Shown here in pieces: positions 50,373-59,046 of a stretch of DNA of 64,000 nucleotides (its first letter is position 1; each line of letters begins with the position of its first letter). Origin of the DNA: Cnuella takakiae (GTDB lineage Bacteria; Bacteroidota; Bacteroidia; Chitinophagales; Chitinophagaceae); NCBI RefSeq assembly GCF_001953305.1, contig NZ_MTFE01000010.1, forward strand, positions 2,980,772-3,044,771, read 5' to 3'. The position numbers and the translations under genes were made by a program. Below the pieces are notes generated by a model. That model was not told the DNA's origin. It did no database searches and saw only the letters and a list, made by a program, of their open reading frames with translations.

Positions 50373-51914
50373 CTATTTAACGATGCGGAATAAACGGTTC
50401 CACCGGGGACCACTCTCCCAGCTGAACCAGATCATCCATGCTTTGCCTACAACACGGTCTTCGGGAACAAATCCCCAAAAGCGGCTGTCCTGCGATCCAT
50501 GGCGGTTATCACCCATCATCCAGTAATAGTTCAGTTTGAAGGTATAGCGGTCTACGGGTTTGCCATTCAGGTAAAACTTTCCATCACGCATGTAAAACTC
50601 GTTCTTTTCGTATACCCTGATCACCCTTTCGTAAATGCTGTACAGGCGCGGTGTGAGTACCATTGTTGCTCCTTTTTTAGGTACCCAGATAGGACCGAAA
50701 TTGTCGATGGTCCAGCCGTTTTCAATAACATAGTTGTTGAACGAAGGGTCGTAATAGGCGGTATCCACCAGGCGCGGTTCCATGGTTTTGATGAGCGGGC
50801 TGCCTTTCAGCTTTTGCACTGCGTTGCTGGTAAGCCACATCTGGTACAGGTTGCCTCCGCCGGGCTGAAATTGTTCGGGGTTGTTGATATCAATGTTGTA
50901 CTCCTCCTGCATTACAGTTGGATCCAGCTGTTGCCCATTGGTTTCGATGATATAGGGCATTACCGAATTAGGTGGCGGCGTTTGTGCCTTGCTGTCGATA
51001 TATACCACTGCATTACGAATGGAAAGTGTGTCGCCGGCAACTGCCACACAACGCTTGATGTAGTTGTCTGTTTTATCTGCCGGGTGGATGGCCAGCGGGT
51101 ACTCTTCGGGGTTACCCATGATGGCTTGCCTGCCTTTTTCTTCATTACCTGCACCTGCCTGCCTGATTACATCGTAATAAGGCCTGAAGGACTGGTACTC
51201 GGGTCGGTTGATCACTGTATCGCCAGCCGGAAAATTAAATACTACTACATCGCCGCGTTGTACAGGCGAAGCAAACCAACGGATATACGGAAGCTTTACA
51301 ATTTCGGTATACGACTTACGATCCGATCCCGGAATGTAATTGTGTACAAAAGGAATGGACAATGGCGTATTGGGAATACGCGGTCCGTAGCTGAACTTGG
51401 AAACAAAAAGAAAATCATTCACCAGCAGGGTCTTCTCCATTGAACCCGAGGGAATGGTATAGGCTTCAAAAATAAAAGTGCGGATAAGGGTTGCCGCAAC
51501 AATGGCAAATACCGCTGCATCGATCCACTCGCGCCAGCCGGGCTTTACATAACGGCGCACACCTTCGGGACCAATGTAACGCACCTTATCGGAACTGCCC
51601 AGGTAAGGAAAGTAAAAGGGCGCCGCAATTGCTGCCAGGGTATGGTCGCCCAAAGAAAAACGGCCAAAAAGTTTAACAAACTCGATGAAGATGCCGGGGG
51701 TAATAAACCAACCCACAACAGGAATGAATTGCCAGAATACCCAATGCTTGGGCCTTAGGGCCAGTTCCTGCATCACCCAGGTATTGTAAAAAGGAACATA
51801 AGCTTTCCAGGAGGCTACACCAGCTTTCTGAAACATCTTTGCTAAACCAAAGGAAGGTAGAAATACCAGGAGAAAGGAAATCAAATAAACAGTCAGAACG
51901 TGCGAAAGCGGCAT
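50373..51914 (-). CDS. lepB: Signal peptidase I, long form
   Basis: 513 aa, about twice the minimal SPase I. The first 120 residues carry hydrophobic helices resembling DUF5684 (SWKAYVPFYNTWVMQELALRP). A further helix precedes YTIPSGSMEKTLLVNDFLFV with the catalytic Ser. The Lys is in DNYIKRCVAVAGDTLSI, and MMGDNRHGSQDSRFWGFVPEDRV is box E. An insert of about 150 residues between the Lys box and box E is usual for Bacteroidota. TAAATTTG lies 20 nt upstream of the ATG. Confidence 0.94.
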   Translation of the reverse strand: MPLSHVLTVYLISFLLVFLPSFGLAKMFQKAGVASWKAYVPFYNTWVMQELALRPKHWVFWQFIPVVGWFITPGIFIEFVKLFGRFSLGDHTLAAIAAPFYFPYLGSSDKVRYIGPEGVRRYVKPGWREWIDAAVFAIVAATLIRTFIFEAYTIPSGSMEKTLLVNDFLFVSKFSYGPRIPNTPLSIPFVHNYIPGSDRKSYTEIVKLPYIRWFASPVQRGDVVVFNFPAGDTVINRPEYQSFRPYYDVIRQAGAGNEEKGRQAIMGNPEEYPLAIHPADKTDNYIKRCVAVAGDTLSIRNAVVYIDSKAQTPPPNSVMPYIIETNGQQLDPTVMQEEYNIDINNPEQFQPGGGNLYQMWLTSNAVQKLKGSPLIKTMEPRLVDTAYYDPSFNNYVIENGWTIDNFGPIWVPKKGATMVLTPRLYSIYERVIRVYEKNEFYMRDGKFYLNGKPVDRYTFKLNYYWMMGDNRHGSQDSRFWGFVPEDRVVGKAWMIWFSWESGPRWNRLFRIVK

Positions 51915-51934
51915 TAGCTTATTTTTAAGGCGTT

Positions 51935-51942
51935 CAAATTTA
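51935..51942 (-). promoter_or_regulatory. -7 element TAAATTTG of lepB
   Basis: Exact TAnnTTTG on the minus strand, 20 nt before the ATG at 51914. Confidence 0.6.
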
Positions 51943-52025
51943 TGGTATTAAATACGTAGCCTGCCGGGAGGCTCAGCAAAGTTTTTGCTAAAGTAAGGGC
52001 AGTGCAGGCAAACTACGAAAAAGAC

Positions 52026-52943
52026 ATGCAGCAATTCAGCATAAAGGATGTGGAGCACCTGTTGGGTATAAAGGCACATACACTAAGGGTATGGGAGCAG
52101 CGCTATGGCTTTTTTGCCGCCAAACGCAAAGCCAGTACCCATCGTACGTACGATAACGAAGACCTGAAGGTGTTGCTCCGGGTCGCGTTTTTGTACCACC
52201 AGGGAAAAAAAATCTCGCATATTGCCGCATTATCTCCTGAGGCGCTGGAGCAGGAAGTAGCCAATGTGCCGCTTAACGGTGATACCTACCCGCTCTTCGT
52301 GGTGCAACTGGTAGAGCATGCCCTAGCTTTTGATGAACTTGCTTTTGCACAATTGCTCGATCGTGTTACCAACCTGATTGGCTTCACCCGCACCATCGAG
52401 GAAGTATGCTTTCCTTTTCTGCAAAGAGTGGGTTTGCTGTGGATGACGAACCATATGGTGCCAGCACAGGAACATTTCTCCTCCTACCTCATCCAGAATA
52501 AAATAATTGCGGCTACCGAATCCATACCCCTGCCAGGAAGCCCAACGGAGATGATTCTTTTTGCCCCTAAGGGCGAATTTCACGAGTTGCCTTTGTTGTA
52601 CCTGCATTACCTGCTGCGCAACCAGGGATGGAGTGTAATGTTCCTGGGCAAGAATGTAGATATACCTGTGTTAAAGGAATGTGCCGCGCAACCTTCGGTA
52701 CAATACCTTTTTATGCACCTGCTTACCAATCTCAACCAAATGGACCCGGAAGATTACCTGGAAGAACTGGTTCGCCAGTTTCCAGTTAAAAGCATTATTG
52801 CTTCCGGTGCCGGCATCCACCGGGTAAAAAGGTCTTTTGTAAATGTGCACCTGCTGCTTACCGATAAACAAATACACCAGTTCATCAACCGCAAGGATGA
52901 AATACCCAAATACATTATCAAGGTGCCGCCAAAATCTAAGTAG
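52026..52943 (+). CDS. MerR-family regulator with B12-binding domain (CarH/LitR-like photoreceptor)
   Basis: 305 aa. The N-terminal MerR helix-turn-helix is FSIKDVEHLLGIKAHTLRVWEQRYGFF. The helical cobalamin cap has the light-sensor motif W-x9-EH as W139 MTNHMVPAQ E149 H150. The Rossmann-like B12 domain has GEFHELP, where His186 corresponds to the lower axial ligand. The residue after the Trp is Met140 rather than the His that ligates cobalt in illuminated Thermus CarH. It should repress target genes in the dark with adenosylcobalamin. No carotenoid gene is in the window. GTG at 52002 is an alternative start. Confidence 0.85.
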   Translation: MQQFSIKDVEHLLGIKAHTLRVWEQRYGFFAAKRKASTHRTYDNEDLKVLLRVAFLYHQGKKISHIAALSPEALEQEVANVPLNGDTYPLFVVQLVEHALAFDELAFAQLLDRVTNLIGFTRTIEEVCFPFLQRVGLLWMTNHMVPAQEHFSSYLIQNKIIAATESIPLPGSPTEMILFAPKGEFHELPLLYLHYLLRNQGWSVMFLGKNVDIPVLKECAAQPSVQYLFMHLLTNLNQMDPEDYLEELVRQFPVKSIIASGAGIHRVKRSFVNVHLLLTDKQIHQFINRKDEIPKYIIKVPPKSK

Positions 52944-52990
52944 GGCTGTTTTGAGGAAATTTATTGCTGAATGATTTTGAACCAGGTATA

Positions 52991-53031
52991 AAACACAAGA
53001 GGCTGAAGAAATACTTCAGCCTCTTGTGTTT
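52991..53031. terminator. Bidirectional terminator, CarH-like / sigma-54 regulator
   Basis: 18-bp perfect stem 52991-53008 / 53014-53031 (AAACACAAGAGGCTGAAG), AAATA loop, between convergent genes. Confidence 0.88.
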
Positions 53032-53035
53032 TGGG

Positions 53036-54196
53036 TTATTTAGGCAACACATAGTTGCGTACATCTTCCTTATTGATACTTTTCCCGGAAAGGATAACCA
53101 GTCGTTCCACAACATTTCTAAGTTCGCGGATGTTACCGGTCCAATTATATTGCTGCAAATTTTTTAAGGCATCTGGTTCAATACCTTTCTTGGGAACGCC
53201 ATAATCGGAGCATATATCATTTAAAAATCTTTGTACCAAAAGGGGAATATCATCACGCCTTTCGTTGAGCGATGGTACATGGATCAAGATTACACTGAGA
53301 CGGTGGTACAGGTCGAGGCGGAAGGTTTTAGTCTCCACTTCCTGCAACAGGTCTTTGTTGGTGGCTGCAATTACGCGTACATCTACATTAATCTCCTTGT
53401 CGCCACCCACCCGGGTGATCTTTCCTTCCTGCAAGGCACGCAGCACCTTGGCCTGGGCACCAAGACTCATGTCGCCAATTTCATCCAAGAAAAGCGTACC
53501 GCCACTGGCCTGTTCAAATTTGCCGATCCGTTGTTTGATGGCCGAAGTGAAAGAGCCTTTTTCGTGCCCAAACAACTCGCTTTCGATCAGTTCGCTGGGA
53601 ATTGCTGCGCAGTTTACTTCCACAAGCGGCCCCTCGGCACGGTTGCTTTTTTCATGTATCCAGCGTGCCACCAGTTCTTTACCCACTCCATTTTCGCCTG
53701 TGATCAGGATACGGGCATCTGTAGGCGCTACTTTCTCGATGGTGTCTTTGATTTTTTTTATGGTGGGCGATTCGCCAATCATGTCCTGCACTTTGGACAC
53801 TTTGCGGCGCAGGGTTTTGGTTTCGGTTACAAGGTTATTGCGTTCCTGTGCATTGCGGATGGTGATGAGCAGGCGGTTGAGGTCGGGTGGCTTTTGTATA
53901 AAGTCGTATGCGCCCTTTTTAACGGCTTCTACGGCCGTTTCTATATTGCCGTGGCCCGATATCATGATAACGGGTACATCGGGGTTAATTTCAACTGCTT
54001 TCTGGAGGAATTCAAGGCCGTCTAATTTCGGCATCTTGATATCGCAAAGAACCACATCGTAGGTCTTGGCTTTAAATTTCTGAAGGCCTTCTTCGCCGTC
54101 TGCGGCTTCGTCGATAATATAGCCTTCAAAGGTGAGGATCTCGGTTAGGGTCTTTCGGATCGCTCTTTCGTCATCAATGATCAGAATCGTGGGCAT
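53036..54196 (-). CDS. Sigma-54-activator response regulator lacking an HTH domain
   Basis: 386 aa. The receiver domain (1-120) has phospho-acceptor Asp52 (VVLCDIKMP). The AAA+ domain (about 140-370) has Walker A GENGVGKE (167-174), the sigma-54 loop GSFTSA (214-219, consensus GAFTGA), Walker B LFLDEI (235-240), and sensor II NWTGNIRELRN. It ends 25 residues later at KEDVRNYVLPK, with no Fis-type helix-turn-helix. It may act from solution on sigma-54 holoenzyme. No histidine kinase is adjacent. Confidence 0.9.
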   Translation of the reverse strand: MPTILIIDDERAIRKTLTEILTFEGYIIDEAADGEEGLQKFKAKTYDVVLCDIKMPKLDGLEFLQKAVEINPDVPVIMISGHGNIETAVEAVKKGAYDFIQKPPDLNRLLITIRNAQERNNLVTETKTLRRKVSKVQDMIGESPTIKKIKDTIEKVAPTDARILITGENGVGKELVARWIHEKSNRAEGPLVEVNCAAIPSELIESELFGHEKGSFTSAIKQRIGKFEQASGGTLFLDEIGDMSLGAQAKVLRALQEGKITRVGGDKEINVDVRVIAATNKDLLQEVETKTFRLDLYHRLSVILIHVPSLNERRDDIPLLVQRFLNDICSDYGVPKKGIEPDALKNLQQYNWTGNIRELRNVVERLVILSGKSINKEDVRNYVLPK

Positions 54197-54218
54197 CGGG
54201 TTTCTTGGTTAAGTGGCA

Positions 54219-54226
54219 CAAATGTA
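54219..54226 (-). promoter_or_regulatory. -7 element TACATTTG of the sigma-54 regulator
   Basis: Exact TAnnTTTG on the minus strand, 22 nt before the ATG at 54196. Confidence 0.6.
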
Positions 54227-54515
54227 AAAGAATGCTTGCAGGCAGGTAAGGCAAAATGGGAGCAAAACTCCAGGTCCTGGCAAGGGTATTAACTCAAGGA
54301 TAGCAGGAATATTTTCCGGGAAAGAAGGAAAATGGGGGAAGTTCTTGGAACAAAGGATATAGGCAAGATAGCAGTGGATACGGGAAGGAAAAATAAAGGC
54401 CGGATAGAAATCCAGCCTCGTGTAAAATCCAATATCCTATGAAAAACCGTAACAAAGATGCAGGCCATTTTTGATATTTCAAAGTTTCATGGCAATTATT
54501 TTTAAGCTCACTTGC
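54227..54515. other. Purine-rich intergenic region
   Basis: Part of a 384-nt gap. 54290-54410 is strongly purine-rich with GGAAAA/GGAAGG words and a small hairpin (GGCCGGAT / ATCCAGCC). No credible gene is seen. The one ORF here reads through the pdhB terminator and is not real. Confidence 0.45.
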
Positions 54516-54559
54516 TGAAAATGAAAAAGTTGTGCCTGTGCACAACTTTTTCATTTTCA
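54516..54559. terminator. pdhB terminator
   Basis: 20-bp perfect stem 54516-54535 / 54540-54559 (TGAAAATGAAAAAGTTGTGC), CTGT loop. Confidence 0.88.
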
Positions 54560-54580
54560 TATTATTAAAAGATTAATGCC

Positions 54581-55567
54581 TTACTTCTTCAGGTACATTA
54601 CTTCTTTCACCAAATTAACGGTACGGGCCACATCGGGCAATGCGCCGGCAACGAGGTTGGGTGCATAGTGCAACGGCGCATCGGCAGCGGTAATGCGGCG
54701 GATGGGAGCATCCAGGTAATCGAAACCTTCTTTCTGGATGCGGTAACTGATCTCGGAAGAGATAGAGGCAAAAGGCCACTGCTCTTCAACAATCACCAGG
54801 CGGTTGGTTTTCTTTACGCTTTCCAGGATGGTCATCCAGTCCAGCGGGCGGATGGTACGCAGGTCAATTACCTCGGCGGAAATACCTTCTTTTTCCAGTT
54901 CGGCGGCAGCACCCAGCGCAACTTTCATCATCTTGTTGAAAGAAACGATGGTTACATCGCGGCCAGCCTTTTTGATATCGGCTTTACCTAAGGGAATGTA
55001 GTACTCTTCTTCGGGCACTTCACTCTTTTCGCCGTACATCAGTTCGCTTTCCATAAAGCAAACAGGATCTTCTTCGTAACGGATGGCTTGTTTCAGCAGG
55101 CCTTTGGCATCATAACCGTTGGAAGGAGAAACCACCTTCAAACCGGGAATATTGGCATAAAGGGCTTCAAAAGCGGTGGAGTGCTGTGCGCCCAGCTGAC
55201 CGGCAGAACCGTTGGGGCCACGGAATACGATGGGGCAGGAAATCTGTCCACCACTCATTGCCAGCATCTTGGATGCCGTGTTGAGGATCTGGTCGAGTGC
55301 CAGTACGGCAAAGTTCCAGGTCATGAACTCTACCACGGGACGAAGGCCTTTCTGCGCAGCGCCTACGGCAATAGCAGTAAAACCAAGTTCGGCAATGGGT
55401 GTATCCAGCACGCGTTTGGGACCAAACTCGGCAAGCATACCCTGGGTCACTTTATAGGCACCGTTGTATTCAGCTACTTCCTCACCTAGGATGAACACGC
55501 GGTTGTCGCGGCGCATCTCTTCTGATAAGGCTTCACGCAAGGCTTCGCGAAATGCAATTTGTCTCAT
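54581..55567 (-). CDS. pdhB: Pyruvate dehydrogenase E1 component, beta subunit
   Basis: 328 aa. The transketolase-type beta subunit of the thiamine-diphosphate E1 enzyme: REALREALSEEMRRDNRVFILGEEVAEYNGAYKVTQG (catalytic Glu of the beta subunit), DTPIAELGFTAIAVGAA, and GQLGAQHSTAFEALYANIPGLKVVSPS. The C-terminal domain is VIDLRTIRPLDW. No alpha-subunit gene adjoins it, so E1 alpha is encoded elsewhere. TAATTTTG lies 30 nt upstream. It depends on lipoylated E2, linked to lipA. Confidence 0.95.
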   Translation of the reverse strand: MRQIAFREALREALSEEMRRDNRVFILGEEVAEYNGAYKVTQGMLAEFGPKRVLDTPIAELGFTAIAVGAAQKGLRPVVEFMTWNFAVLALDQILNTASKMLAMSGGQISCPIVFRGPNGSAGQLGAQHSTAFEALYANIPGLKVVSPSNGYDAKGLLKQAIRYEEDPVCFMESELMYGEKSEVPEEEYYIPLGKADIKKAGRDVTIVSFNKMMKVALGAAAELEKEGISAEVIDLRTIRPLDWMTILESVKKTNRLVIVEEQWPFASISSEISYRIQKEGFDYLDAPIRRITAADAPLHYAPNLVAGALPDVARTVNLVKEVMYLKK

Positions 55568-55597
55568 GAAGGTTCAATCTTTTTTTCGGAACGGGGG

Positions 55598-55605
55598 CAA
55601 AATTA
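55598..55605 (-). promoter_or_regulatory. -7 element TAATTTTG of pdhB
   Basis: Exact TAnnTTTG on the minus strand, 30 nt before the ATG. Confidence 0.6.
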
Positions 55606-55678
55606 GCGGAGCACCTCCACATTACCTAAACAAAAAACAGGGCCTAAAAAATGGAACGATGTTTTGTACAATAATACC

Positions 55679-55951
55679 ATGGAATCGATGGAATGGATCG
55701 GCATTGCTGCCGGGGTATTAACAGCCGTTAGCATGTTGCCGCAACTGGTAAAAGTGATCAGGGAAAAACACGTGGAAGACCTATCCATTGCGATGTTGCT
55801 GGTGTTAATTGCCGGCCTTGCCCTGTGGGTAGTGTATGGCTTTGTGCGCAAAGACCCGCCGCTTATATACACCAATATTTTCTCTGTGGCAGTCAATTTG
55901 GCGCTCGTATTTTTCCGGGTAAAGTACAGTCGGAAGAAAGTATTAGGCTGA
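55679..55951 (+). CDS. SemiSWEET sugar transporter
   Basis: 90 aa, a three-helix half-transporter that dimerises to carry sugars. The first helix holds the PQ-loop motif SMLPQLVKVIREKHVEDLS; helices two and three follow (MLLVLIAGLALWVVYGF, IFSVAVNLALVFF), ending with a basic tail. ATG at 55679 or 55688 is possible; a TTG at 55664 is unlikely. The substrate is unknown. It is monocistronic, divergent from pdhB. Confidence 0.9.
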   Translation: MESMEWIGIAAGVLTAVSMLPQLVKVIREKHVEDLSIAMLLVLIAGLALWVVYGFVRKDPPLIYTNIFSVAVNLALVFFRVKYSRKKVLG

Positions 55952-56023
55952 GGGTAAGGATAAGGGCTCAATTTTTTATCAACTACTTTTTAAACCTTAT
56001 CCTGTTCCCCTAACCTGTTTTGT

Positions 56024-57199
56024 TTATACCCGTTCAATAATGATGGCACTGGCACCCCCACCTCCATTGCAAATGCCAGCCATACCATAACGGCCTCCTT
56101 CCTGCTGCAGGATGCTGGCAAGGGTGATGGTAATACGGGCACCGCTGCAACCAATTGGATGACCAAGCGCCACTGCCCCACCCCATTTATTGAGTTTTGC
56201 AGTGTCTATATTCAGTTCCTTCGCATTGATGATGGCCACGCAGCTGAATGCTTCGTTAACTTCAAAAGCATCGATATCGGAAACCTGGAGCCCGCTTTTA
56301 TCCAGTGCCTTTTGCATGGCTTTTACCGGTGTGGTGGTAAACCATTCGGGCGCCTGCGACGCATCGGCAAAAGCAACAATACGTGCAATGGGTTTCAAGC
56401 CAAGTTCTTTCATCTTAGCTTCACTCACCAGCACTACTGCTGCAGCCCCATCATTGATCTTGGAAGCATTGGCTGCGGTAATGACTCCTTCCTTTGTAAA
56501 GGCAGGTTTCAGTGAACCCATCTTGTCAAAGTTAGCCTTGCGGTGCTCTTCGTCTTCACTTACTATGGTTGTGGTTTTTCCTGCCACTTCAACGGGAACA
56601 ATTTCGTTGGCAAAATATCCTTTGTTCCAAGCTTCCTGCGCCCGCTGGTAACTCTGCCGGGCAAAATTGTCCTGGTCTTCGCGGGTGATGTTGTGCGTAG
56701 TGCTGCACAGTTCACCGGCATTGCCCATATGATAATCCGAGTAGGGATCCCAAAGGCCGTCGCGGATAAGGCCATCAATAATTTTATCATGTCCCAGGCG
56801 GTAACCATTGCGGGCTTTTTCCAAGTAATAAGGAATATTGCTCATGCTTTCCATGCCGCCTGCAACAACGATATCATTATCCCCGCATTGAATGCTTTGT
56901 GCCCCCAGCATTATGGCTTTCATGCCACTGGCGCAAACTTTATTGATGGTGGTACAGTTTACCGTTGTGGGAATACCGGCATAAATGCTTGCCTGTTGCG
57001 CTGGCGCCTGACCAATGCCTGCACTTACCACATTTCCCATATATACTTCCTGCACCTGCTCGGGAGTAATGCCGGCACGTTCGATAGCAGCTTTGATGGC
57101 GGCAGCACCAAGCCTGGGAGCTGTTACACTAGCAAGCGCACCGTTGAAGCTTCCAATTGGGGTACGGGCTATACTAACAATGAAAACATCTGTTGTCAT
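56024..57199 (-). CDS. Acetyl-CoA C-acetyltransferase (thiolase)
   Basis: 391 aa. Thiolase motifs: the acyl-accepting Cys in NKVCASGMKAIML (about residue 89), GGMESMSNIPYY, NEAFSCVAI, GGAVALGHPIGCSGARI (His) and CNGGGGASAIII (second Cys). Length and motifs fit biosynthetic acetoacetyl-CoA thiolases; degradative use is possible. TACATTTG lies 21 nt upstream of the ATG. No fatty-acid or polyhydroxyalkanoate genes adjoin it. Confidence 0.93.
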   Translation of the reverse strand: MTTDVFIVSIARTPIGSFNGALASVTAPRLGAAAIKAAIERAGITPEQVQEVYMGNVVSAGIGQAPAQQASIYAGIPTTVNCTTINKVCASGMKAIMLGAQSIQCGDNDIVVAGGMESMSNIPYYLEKARNGYRLGHDKIIDGLIRDGLWDPYSDYHMGNAGELCSTTHNITREDQDNFARQSYQRAQEAWNKGYFANEIVPVEVAGKTTTIVSEDEEHRKANFDKMGSLKPAFTKEGVITAANASKINDGAAAVVLVSEAKMKELGLKPIARIVAFADASQAPEWFTTTPVKAMQKALDKSGLQVSDIDAFEVNEAFSCVAIINAKELNIDTAKLNKWGGAVALGHPIGCSGARITITLASILQQEGGRYGMAGICNGGGGASAIIIERV

Positions 57200-57220
57200 A
57201 AAGCAATCGTATTTAGCTCA

Positions 57221-57228
57221 CAAATGTA
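57221..57228 (-). promoter_or_regulatory. -7 element TACATTTG of the thiolase gene
   Basis: Exact TAnnTTTG on the minus strand, 21 nt before the ATG at 57199. Confidence 0.65.
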
Positions 57229-57346
57229 ATCAGTACATAATTTGAAGCGCCAACTGCATGGTAAGGCTTTGCTAATTCTAAAAAAACTTACCAGGCAGTT
57301 GCCAACCGCAGTACTTTATTGTTTGTTAGTTCTTAAATTATTTTCT

Positions 57347-58063
57347 GTGGCGTCTGGCTTCCTGAAAGCTGAGTGGCAAAACCTATTATTTGCCAATTAT
57401 GCTGTTGATCCAAACATCCTCCTTCCCTACCTTCCTTTTGGTACCGAGCTGGATTTTTACAAAGGCGTTTGTTATTGCAGTATGGTCGGTTTTGTATTTG
57501 CCAACACAAGGGTTCTGGGCTTGAAGGTTCCTTATCACCATACATTTGAAGAAGTCAACCTCCGGTTTTACGTGCGGTATAAAGACGGAGAAATTTGGAA
57601 GCGGGGTGTTGTTTTCGTGAAGGAGATTGTGCCTCGTTTTATGATTAGCGGGATCGCCAATATGCTGTATGGCGAAAAGTATATGACCCTGCCAATGAAG
57701 CACTACCGGGTAGTAAAAGAAAATGCAATAGAACTTGAATACAGCTGGAATATCCATGGTAGCTGGAATTACCTGCATGCTACCACCTTTCTTACCGCCC
57801 ATCCATTGATACCTGGATCGCAGGAAGCATATATCACAGAACATTATTGGGGTTACAATGCCCGGGGCAATTACAGGACGGGCGAATACCAGGTTGCACA
57901 TCCCCGTTGGGATATTTACCCGGTGAATGATATTAGCTGCCATATTGATGCCGCAACTTTGTATGGTGCCGCCTTTACCGAAGTGCTCCAGGCAAAGCCT
58001 GCATCCGTGTTCGTAGCTACCGGGTCGGCTGTATCAGTAATGATGGGAAAAAACATCCGGTAA
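57347..58063 (+). CDS. DUF2071 (YqjF-like) protein, GTG start preferred
   Basis: 238 aa from GTG 57347: ASGFLKAEWQNLLFANYAVDPNILLPYLPFGTELDFYKGVCYCSMVGFVFANTRVLG is the DUF2071 N-terminus, and YVRYKDGEIWKRGVVFVKEIVPR plus ITEHYWGYN continue the family. No in-frame ATG precedes the domain. A TTG at 57242 would add 35 residues including a hydrophobic stretch (TAVLYCLLVLKLFSVASGF), so a membrane-anchored form cannot be excluded. Function is unknown (an acetoacetate-decarboxylase-like fold is suspected for the family). Confidence 0.8.
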   Translation: MASGFLKAEWQNLLFANYAVDPNILLPYLPFGTELDFYKGVCYCSMVGFVFANTRVLGLKVPYHHTFEEVNLRFYVRYKDGEIWKRGVVFVKEIVPRFMISGIANMLYGEKYMTLPMKHYRVVKENAIELEYSWNIHGSWNYLHATTFLTAHPLIPGSQEAYITEHYWGYNARGNYRTGEYQVAHPRWDIYPVNDISCHIDAATLYGAAFTEVLQAKPASVFVATGSAVSVMMGKNIR

Positions 58064-58136
58064 TGAAACGGGCTCAATAGGATAAAATCTTATTTTCCAT
58101 GCCGAACCACGGTTGCTTGCTTGCACATATGGTTTT

Positions 58137-58973
58137 ATGGCTGCACATATTCTTTTGATTCATTGTCCCGACAGGCCCGGACTGATCGCTGCTGTCACGG
58201 GTGTTTTATTTCAGCACCAACTTAATATTATCAGCAATGGCGAGTTTGTGGAAAGAACCCACAACCATTTTTTTATGCGCACCGAATTTTCGGGAGCGGT
58301 TGATTTAGTTCACCTGGAAAAAGACTTGCGTGAAGCCTTACCCACAGATGTAATCATAAGGCTTTCTGCACAGCGCAATAAGGAAATTGTGGTGCTGGCA
58401 TCCAAAGAGCACCATTGTCTTGCCGATCTTTTAGTGCGGCATTACTATGGCGAACTCGGCGCGACTATCAAAGCTGTCATTTCGAACCACCCTTTGCTGG
58501 AGCCCCTGGTAAAAAAGTTTGACATTCCTTTTATTTGCCTGCCACACGATGGTGTGGACCGCAACCAGCATGAAAATTCCCTGGCCAAGCATATTGACCA
58601 ATTCCAACCTGAGTTTATTGTTTTGGCAAAATACATGCGCATCCTGTCTGCCGGTTTTGTTGCCCGCTATCCCAACCAGATCATCAATATTCACCATTCT
58701 TTCCTGCCTGCATTTGTGGGTGCCAAGCCTTATGCCCAGGCTTATGAAAGAGGTGTGAAAATCATTGGTGCTACGGCGCATTTTGTAAACGACAACCTAG
58801 ACGAAGGGCCCATCATTGCACAAAATGTAATACCCGTGAACCACACCCACAATGCCAAAGAAATGGCACAGGCTGGGCGCAACGTGGAGCAGATCGTACT
58901 GGCCAATGCCCTTGGATTGGTATTTGATGAACGCGTATTCGTACATGGCAATAAGACCATCATTTTCGATTGA
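58137..58973 (+). CDS. purU: Formyltetrahydrofolate deformylase
   Basis: 278 aa. Releases formate from 10-formyl-tetrahydrofolate, balancing one-carbon pools and feeding PurT. The N-terminal ACT domain (about 1-85) starts HILLIHCPDRPGLIAAVTGVLF. The formyltransferase domain has the catalytic triad N184, H186 (INIHHSFLPAF) and D222 (LDEGPI). The start at 58137 fits the family N-terminus. pncA follows after 73 nt. Confidence 0.95.
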   Translation: MAAHILLIHCPDRPGLIAAVTGVLFQHQLNIISNGEFVERTHNHFFMRTEFSGAVDLVHLEKDLREALPTDVIIRLSAQRNKEIVVLASKEHHCLADLLVRHYYGELGATIKAVISNHPLLEPLVKKFDIPFICLPHDGVDRNQHENSLAKHIDQFQPEFIVLAKYMRILSAGFVARYPNQIINIHHSFLPAFVGAKPYAQAYERGVKIIGATAHFVNDNLDEGPIIAQNVIPVNHTHNAKEMAQAGRNVEQIVLANALGLVFDERVFVHGNKTIIFD

Positions 58974-59046
58974 ATGCTTGACTTGTTCCATTCATTAAAA
59001 ATGGATGCTGCCCTTGTGAACATTTCCCACATCCAAAATCCACTTT

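Noticed and set aside
54294-54560. 88-aa ORF before pdhB
   Set aside because: Its first residues are the pdhB terminator hairpin read as codons, and the rest is purine-rich intergenic sequence; there is no promoter element.
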